In this document: piece by piece, positions 32,206-36,438 of the stretch
How the letters are laid out: each line of letters starts with the position of its first letter
Numbering within the stretch: the stretch's first letter is position 1
Origin: Streptomyces brasiliensis
GTDB taxonomy: Bacteria > Actinomycetota > Actinomycetes > Streptomycetales > Streptomycetaceae
Length of the DNA stretch: 36,438 bases
Assembly: GCF_014647875.1 (NCBI RefSeq)
Contig: NZ_BMQA01000061.1
Coordinates: 1-36,438 of the forward strand
Direction: 5' to 3'
Translations under genes and position numbers: made by a program
The notes under the pieces: generated by a model
The model's input: the letters and a program-made list of their open reading frames with translations, nothing else
Told to the model about the DNA's origin: nothing
Databases searched by the model: none

Positions 32206-35200
32206 ATGTCGGTCACTCGGAGATCGGTCTTGGTCGTCGGTTCCGCCGCGCCCGCCGCCGGGGCGTTCCTCGGCTCGCGGGTGGCGCAGGCCGCCGAGGC
32301 CGGGCCGGTCGTGGCAGCCTCCGGCGCCGGCCGCCGCACCATCGCCCTTCGCGACGGCTGGCGCTTCGCGCTGGTCGATCCGGGCGGGATCACCGACCCG
32401 ACCGGCGTCTACGCCGACGCCGCCGACCCGGGCCACGACGATGCCTCCTGGCGCGAGGTCGCCGTCCCCCACGACTGGAGCATCGAGCAGACCCCCACCG
32501 TCGAGCACGGCACCACCAGCGGCACCGGTTTCCTGCCGGGCGGCCTGGGCTGGTACCGCCTCGCCTTCACCCTGCCGTCCGCCTACGAAGGCAAGCGGAT
32601 CTCCATCGAGTTCGACGGCGTGTACATGGATTCGTACGTGTACTGCAACGGCACGGAGGTCGGCCGGCATCCGTACGGTTACACCGGGTTCGCCTTCGAC
32701 CTCACCGACCTGCTGCACACCGACGGCGCCACCGAGAACGTCCTCGCGGTCAAGGTGCAGCACCAAGTGCCCAGCAGCCGCTGGTACTCCGGCAGCGGCA
32801 TCTACCGGGAAGCCCGCCTGGTCATCACCGAACCGGTGCACGTCGAGCGTTGGGGCACCCGTGTCACCACCCCCGAGGTCAGCACGGACCGGGCCGTCGT
32901 CCGGGTGGCCACCACGGTGCTGAACGCGTCGGGCGCTGCGGCCGAGGTCGAGGTCCGGTCCGCCGTCGTCGATCCGCAGGGCCGTACCGTGGCCCGTACG
33001 TCGTCCACCGTCACCGTCGCCGATCGGGCCACCGGGACACACGAACTGCCCCTCGCTAAGCCGATGCTGTGGGACTTCGCGACGCCGCAGCGCTATACCC
33101 TGGAGACCGAACTGCGCGTCGGCGCCAGGACCGTCGACACCTGCCGCACCACCTTCGGCATCCGTAGCGTCCGCTTCGACCCCGACGAGGGCTTCCACCT
33201 CAACGGGGCCTACACCAAGATCAGGGGCGTCGACCTCCACCACGACCAGGGCGCGCTCGGCGCCGCCCTCAGTGTCGACGCCGTCCGTCGACAGATGACC
33301 ATCATGAAGTCGATGGGTGTCAACGCCCTGCGCACCTCCCACAATCCGCCCGCGCCCCAGCTGGTCGAGGTGTGCGAGGAGTTGGGCATCGTGATGCTGG
33401 TGGAGGCCTTTGACTGCTGGCAGCGGGGCAAGAACCGGTACGACTACGGCCGCTTCTTCGACGAGTGGTGCGAGAAGGACGCCACCGAGATGGTCCTCGC
33501 GGCCCGCAACTCGCCCGCCGTGGTGCTGTGGTCCATCGGCAACGAGATCCCCGACTCCACCTCCACCGCGGGCCTGGCAATGGCGGACCGGATCATCGCC
33601 GCCATCAAGGCCGCCGACGACACACGGCCCCTCGTCATCGGCTCGGACAAGTACCGCAGCCTGCCCGCCAAGGGCTCAGCGGCCGACCTCATGCTCGCCA
33701 AGCTCGACGGACTCGGCGTCAACTACAACACCGCCAAGTCGGTGGACGCCCTGCACGCCACCTACCCGCACCTGTTCCTGTTCGAGTCCGAGTCGTCCGC
33801 GCAGACCTCGAGCCGCGGCACGTACCAGGAGCCGGAACATCTCAACACCGGTGAGAACCACACCCCGGGCAGGCGGGCCACCTCCTCCTACGACAACAAC
33901 GTCGAGTCCTGGGCGATGAGCGGCGAGTACGGGCACAAGAAGGACCGGGACCGCAAGTGGTTCACGGGGCAGTTCCTGTGGTCCGGCATCGACTACATCG
34001 GGGAGCCCACCCCGTACAAGGTCTTCCCGGTCAAGGGGTCCTACTTCGGCGCGGTCGACACGGCCGGCTTCCCCAAGGACATGTACCACCTCTTCCGCAG
34101 CCAGTGGACCGACGAGCCCATGGTGCACCTGGTGCCCATGACCTGGAACCACCAGCAGGGCGACACGGTCGAGGTGTGGGCGTACTCCAACGTCGAGACC
34201 GTGGAGCTGTTCCTGAACGGCGCCTCGCTCGGAACGCGACGGTTCGACACCAAGAAGACCGTCGACGGCCGCCCTTATCTGGAGACCACCGAGGCCACCG
34301 GCGACGACAGGACCTTCACCGACGGTCCCCATCCTGGCAGTTACACCAGCCCCAACGGCAGCGCAGGCAAACTCCACCTCACCTGGAAGGTCGAGTACCA
34401 GCCCGGTGAACTCAAGGCGGTGGCCCGACGCGACGGCAGGACCGTCGCCACTGACATCCTGCGCACGGCCGGTGAGCCGCACGCCGTCCGGCTCACCCCG
34501 GACCGCCGGTCCCTGGCCGCCGACGGCCGCTCCCTCGCACATATCACCGCCGAAGTGGTCGACGAGCGCGGCGTGGTCGTGCCCGACGCCGAGCACCTGA
34601 TCACCTTCCATGTGGCGGGCGGCTCCTTGGCCGGCGTCGACAACGGCCGCCAGGAGAGCGCCGAGCGCTACCAGGCCAGCACCCGTACCGCCTTCCACGG
34701 CAAGGCGCTCGCCATCGTACGGTCGGGTGTCCGGCCCGGCACCTTGCAGGTCACCGCTCGCGCGACTCGCCTGGTCACCGGCGTGACCGCCCTCACCACC
34801 ACCCCGGCAGCCGCGGCGGCGACCACGCCACCACCCGAGTTCGAGCCGGACCATCCGGCGCCGTTCGACTACCCGCATGCCGATGCAAGTTACTCCGGTC
34901 GGTCCGACACCCCGCCCGCCGTCATGCTCGACGGCGACCCCACCACCGGGTGGTCCAACGCTTTCGGCAAGGCGGCGACCGCAGTGCTGCCCGCCTTCGA
35001 CGGCGCCCGCACAACGGACTGGGTCTCCGTCGAGTACGGCCGGCCTCGGACCTTCGACCGGCTCGAGGTCTCCTTCACCGTCGACTCGGGTCACACCCGG
35101 CCCGCCGCCGTCGACGTCGCGGTCTGGGACGGCCGCCGGTACACGACGGTCCAGGACGCCTCCGTGGCGTGGGCCGACAACTCCGACTCCCCGACCGTGA

Positions 35201-35313
35201 TCACCTTCGCCGCGACACATGGCTCCCGGATCCGCCTGCTGATGACCAGCGCCCACCCGGGCAAGCCGGACGGCGCCCTGCGCATCAGCCGGCTGGAGGC
35301 ACCGGCACGCTGA
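32206..35313 (+). CDS. secreted GH2 family glycosidase (beta-galactosidase-like) with discoidin domain
   Basis: A 1035-residue enzyme. A Tat-type leader (SVTRRSVLVVGSAAPAAGAF) opens it. Residues about 45-185 are the GH2 sugar-binding jelly roll (WREVAVPHDWSIEQ, LGWYRLAFTLP, SRWYSGSGIYREARL). Residues 190-300 are an Ig-like domain. The TIM barrel (about 305-600) has GVDLHHDQGALG, NALRTSHNPPAPQLVEVCEE and VVLWSIGNEIPDS with the acid/base Glu447; the nucleophile is most likely Glu529 in ESESSAQTSSRG. A DUF4982-like domain (VEVWAYSNVETVELFLNGAS) and a GH2 C-terminal domain follow, and residues about 890-1035 resemble F5/8-type binding domains. The ATG has GGAGAGGA five bases upstream. It is divergent from the GH106 operon and followed by a GH78 fragment. 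Exact sugar specificity is unknown. Confidence 0.9.
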   Translation: MSVTRRSVLVVGSAAPAAGAFLGSRVAQAAEAGPVVAASGAGRRTIALRDGWRFALVDPGGITDPTGVYADAADPGHDDASWREVAVPHDWSIEQTPTVEHGTTSGTGFLPGGLGWYRLAFTLPSAYEGKRISIEFDGVYMDSYVYCNGTEVGRHPYGYTGFAFDLTDLLHTDGATENVLAVKVQHQVPSSRWYSGSGIYREARLVITEPVHVERWGTRVTTPEVSTDRAVVRVATTVLNASGAAAEVEVRSAVVDPQGRTVARTSSTVTVADRATGTHELPLAKPMLWDFATPQRYTLETELRVGARTVDTCRTTFGIRSVRFDPDEGFHLNGAYTKIRGVDLHHDQGALGAALSVDAVRRQMTIMKSMGVNALRTSHNPPAPQLVEVCEELGIVMLVEAFDCWQRGKNRYDYGRFFDEWCEKDATEMVLAARNSPAVVLWSIGNEIPDSTSTAGLAMADRIIAAIKAADDTRPLVIGSDKYRSLPAKGSAADLMLAKLDGLGVNYNTAKSVDALHATYPHLFLFESESSAQTSSRGTYQEPEHLNTGENHTPGRRATSSYDNNVESWAMSGEYGHKKDRDRKWFTGQFLWSGIDYIGEPTPYKVFPVKGSYFGAVDTAGFPKDMYHLFRSQWTDEPMVHLVPMTWNHQQGDTVEVWAYSNVETVELFLNGASLGTRRFDTKKTVDGRPYLETTEATGDDRTFTDGPHPGSYTSPNGSAGKLHLTWKVEYQPGELKAVARRDGRTVATDILRTAGEPHAVRLTPDRRSLAADGRSLAHITAEVVDERGVVVPDAEHLITFHVAGGSLAGVDNGRQESAERYQASTRTAFHGKALAIVRSGVRPGTLQVTARATRLVTGVTALTTTPAAAAATTPPPEFEPDHPAPFDYPHADASYSGRSDTPPAVMLDGDPTTGWSNAFGKAATAVLPAFDGARTTDWVSVEYGRPRTFDRLEVSFTVDSGHTRPAAVDVAVWDGRRYTTVQDASVAWADNSDSPTVITFAATHGSRIRLLMTSAHPGKPDGALRISRLEAPAR

Positions 35314-35386
35314 TCCGTGTCATCCGCACGCGGACGGCCGGGCCAGGCCCCGGTTCGGTCACACTCACGTGCGTGCGGCGCTGTTT

Positions 35387-35398
35387 TGAATCGTTTCA
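35387..35398. promoter_or_regulatory. LacI-type operator upstream of the GH78 fragment
   Basis: TGAATCGTTTCA is palindromic except at one base pair, with the same TGAAnCGTnTCA layout as the site at 31635-31645. It lies 17 bases before the start of the GH78 reading frame. Confidence 0.55.
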
Positions 35399-35415
35399 CA
35401 CCCTCTCTCCGACTG

Positions 35416-35756
35416 ATGGGTGCCCATGACACCGACCGTGAGGCTTCGTGCGCTCGTCGCCATGTGCTCGCGTTCCTACTGGGCACCACCACCCTGAGCG
35501 TCGGCGCGATGCCGGCCGATGCGGCCGCGCCCCGCGGCCACGTACTGGCACCGGTGCACCTGGAGGCCGACGGACTGGCGGCGCCACTCGGGATCGACAG
35601 CACGACCCCCGACCTGAGTTGGGAGTTCGCGCCCGGCGCCCGAAACACCGTGCAGACCGCGAACCAGATCAAGGCGGCCACGAACCTGGGCAGCCTCAAC
35701 TCGGCCAAGCCGGACCTGTGGGACACCGGCCAGGTGGAGTCCTTGGTCAACCACGG
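35416..35756 (+). pseudogene. GH78 alpha-L-rhamnosidase, N-terminal fragment cut by IS3
   Basis: After a leader-like stretch (LAFLLGTTTLSVGAMPADAA) the frame reads PVHLEADGLAAPLGIDSTTP then DLSWEFAPGARNTVQTANQI and LWDTGQVES. This is the N-terminal beta-sandwich of GH78 alpha-L-rhamnosidases (pattern LxxxxLxxPLGIDxxxPxxSW...QTxYxI...LWDSGxV). At 35757 the sequence becomes the left end of an IS3-type element, so about 110 of some 900 or more residues remain. The start at 35416 has no good ribosome site; a shifted start at 35426 is possible. It is on the GH2 strand 100 bases downstream and has its own LacI-type operator. Confidence 0.75.
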
Positions 35757-35783
35757 TGAAGCTTCCCCTTGATCGTGGACACC
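35757..35783 (+). repeat. left inverted repeat of an IS3-family element
   Basis: The tip TGAAGCTTCCCC with GTGGACACC further in starts exactly where GH78 similarity ends. The same end occurs in the palindrome at 26286-26342. Confidence 0.65.
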
Positions 35784-35823
35784 TGGAGACTGGGACCTGA
35801 GGTTCCAGAGGAAGTAGCACCAG

Positions 35824-35994
35824 GTGGGTAGCAAGTACACGAAGCGGTTCACCGAGGAGTTCAAGCGGGACGCGATCGCGCTCGTCGACTCCTCGGGGAA
35901 GACGGTCACCGCCGTCGTCCGGGAGCTCGGCATCACAGCTTGCCCAGCCGCTTCAACGACGGCGCGGCTGGTGTCCCGACGACGGGTGTGAGGG
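35824..35994 (+). pseudogene. IS3-family transposase OrfA, N-terminal fragment
   Basis: From GTG 35824 the frame gives GSKYTKRFTEEFKRDAIALV then DSSGKTVTAVVRELGI, the helix-turn-helix N-terminus of IS3 OrfA proteins. GAGGAAG lies about 12 bases upstream. After about 37 residues (near 35936) similarity stops and the frame runs into unrelated DNA, ending at TGA 35992-35994. OrfB and the right end are missing, so the insertion was followed by a deletion. Confidence 0.75.
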
Positions 35995-36217
35995 TTGCTT
36001 CCTTGGTGGGCTGGAGGGTGGGTTGGACGGTTGCACCGACCGGGGGACCGAGGGTTGCACCGAAGGCAGGCACCCTCCAAACCGGACATCGGTCATTTCC
36101 GCCCTGCATGGCCTTACCTGTGACATCACGGCGATGCGGACTACGAAGTCCCTGAAAAGTGACTTGGGTCACGTCCGCTGAGACGGTGTATCGAAGGCCA
36201 CTCGGTGATCTCGTTTG
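35995..36217. other. region between IS3 fragment and group II intron
   Basis: No gene recognised. GAGGGTTGC-type motifs recur and GGTTGCACCGA occurs twice (near 36023 and 36051). This DNA is the 3' exon side of the group II intron on the minus strand; an open minus-strand frame runs through it but has no family match. Confidence 0.3.
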
Positions 36218-36256
36218 GTCGGGTAGCCCGGGGCGTCTCAGCCCCGGGCTCCCACA

Positions 36257-36290
36257 GATCCGTACGTGACAGTCGCCCGTCATACGGCTC
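36257..36290 (-). ncRNA. group II intron domain V
   Basis: The minus strand begins GAGCCGTATGAC and ends GTCACGTACGGATC. The lower stem pairs except at one G.A position, a two-base CG bulge sits on the 3' side, and the loop is a GCGA tetraloop (GNRA). These are the diagnostic features of the catalytic domain V, with the usual length of 34 nt. Confidence 0.82.
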
Positions 36291-36302
36291 TTGTCGCTCT
36301 GA

Positions 36303-36437
36303 TCATCTGACGGCCGGTTTCGCCCAGGCCCAGTGCGCGAAGTACCGAGGCTGCCGGGCAACCGCGTCGTGCATCGCACGGTTGGCCTTCTTCCAGGACC
36401 GGAGCCTCTTGTACTTGTTCATGATCCACCGCAGCAA
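36303..36437 (-). CDS. group II intron reverse transcriptase/maturase, C-terminal part
   Basis: Forty-four codons run in from the window edge: LLRWIMNKYKRLRSWKKANR then AMHDAVARQPRYFAHWAWAK and PAVR with a stop. The pattern WIxxKYKRL...P.xFxHW is the end of the maturase domain (group II intron maturase-specific domain) of bacterial intron-encoded proteins. The complete protein would be about 400-600 residues with reverse transcriptase activity and would help the intron splice and move. Partial only because the window ends. Confidence 0.8.
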   Translation of the reverse strand: MLRWIMNKYKRLRSWKKANRAMHDAVARQPRYFAHWAWAKPAVR

Positions 36438-36438
36438 G

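Larger units (their letters stand above)
36218..36438 (-). mobile_element. group II intron, 3' part (maturase end, domains V and VI)
   Basis: Read on the minus strand, a maturase C-terminus (36303-36437) is followed after 12 bases by a 34-nt domain V (36257-36290), then a domain VI stem (AGCCCGGGGC with GCCCCGGGCT, 36225-36250), and an end near CTACCCGAC at about 36218. The order and spacing match bacterial group II introns. The 5' part lies outside the window. Confidence 0.8.

Noticed and set aside
33676..35256. Long minus-strand open frame opposite the GH2 gene
   Set aside because: It is a GC-bias shadow of the GH2 gene, with no start context and glycine/valine-rich low-complexity sequence.
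36010..36070. Recurring GGGTTGC motifs as a repeat array or CRISPR
   Set aside because: The motifs are short, unevenly spaced and variable; no conserved repeat-spacer units.

Overview
This window looks like an accessory region of a Streptomyces or close actinobacterial chromosome. The DNA is GC-rich with strong G/C third-codon bias, genes often start with GTG, several secreted enzymes carry Tat-type leaders, and families typical of streptomycetes occur (AfsR/SARP regulator, ECF sigma factors, MocR, FUSC, PP2C). I saw no tRNA, rRNA or CRISPR array. The window is unusually rich in gene relics and insertion-sequence debris, as expected of a chromosome arm or plasmid-derived island.

Layout. 1-1680: remnants of IS3- and IS630-family elements. 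1769-7692: a DUF417/RclC-like membrane protein, a FUSC-family membrane protein, and an intact GH65 phosphorylase/hydrolase preceded by the decayed remains of its usual beta-phosphoglucomutase partner. 7835-8293: IS3 and IS21 scraps. 8425-11175 (minus strand): a MocR regulator whose PLP lysine is replaced by glutamine, a small conserved protein and MsrB. 11259-12752: IS200/IS605 tail, an S41 peptidase, and an IS5 fragment. 12794-15800 (minus): a flavin reductase and a sulfite-oxidase-like molybdoenzyme that overlap, an ECF sigma factor, and a wrecked second sigma gene of the SigR/SigE type. 16100-19165 (minus): an SDR oxidoreductase and an AfsR/SARP regulator, with three CTCTAC heptamers at exact 11-bp spacing upstream of the SDR gene. 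19770-22224 (minus): a TetR regulator joined in frame to an oxidoreductase relic, and a chimeric reading frame ending in a SigJ/ECF41-type domain. 22450-24560 (minus): a PP2C phosphatase (missing its N-terminus) and several small Cys-rich proteins, partly decayed. 24698-26125: a PAP2-type membrane phosphatase. 26180-26650: debris around a 57-nt palindrome made of IS ends. 26916-35756: a glycan-degradation island with a beta-propeller glycosidase, a GH106-type rhamnosidase, a GH2 enzyme, and a GH78 rhamnosidase cut off by an IS3 element; two similar LacI-type operators sit in it. 36218-36438: the 3' end of a group II intron with maturase C-terminus, domain V and domain VI.

How the parts work together. 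The 26.9-35.8 kb genes form a secreted system probably aimed at a rhamnose-containing plant or microbial glycan, now missing most of one enzyme. The RclC-like protein, MsrB, the molybdoenzyme/reductase pair and the sigma genes suggest an oxidative-damage or sulfoxide-repair theme, but this rests on gene families and proximity only. The SARP and SDR genes probably form a small regulon.
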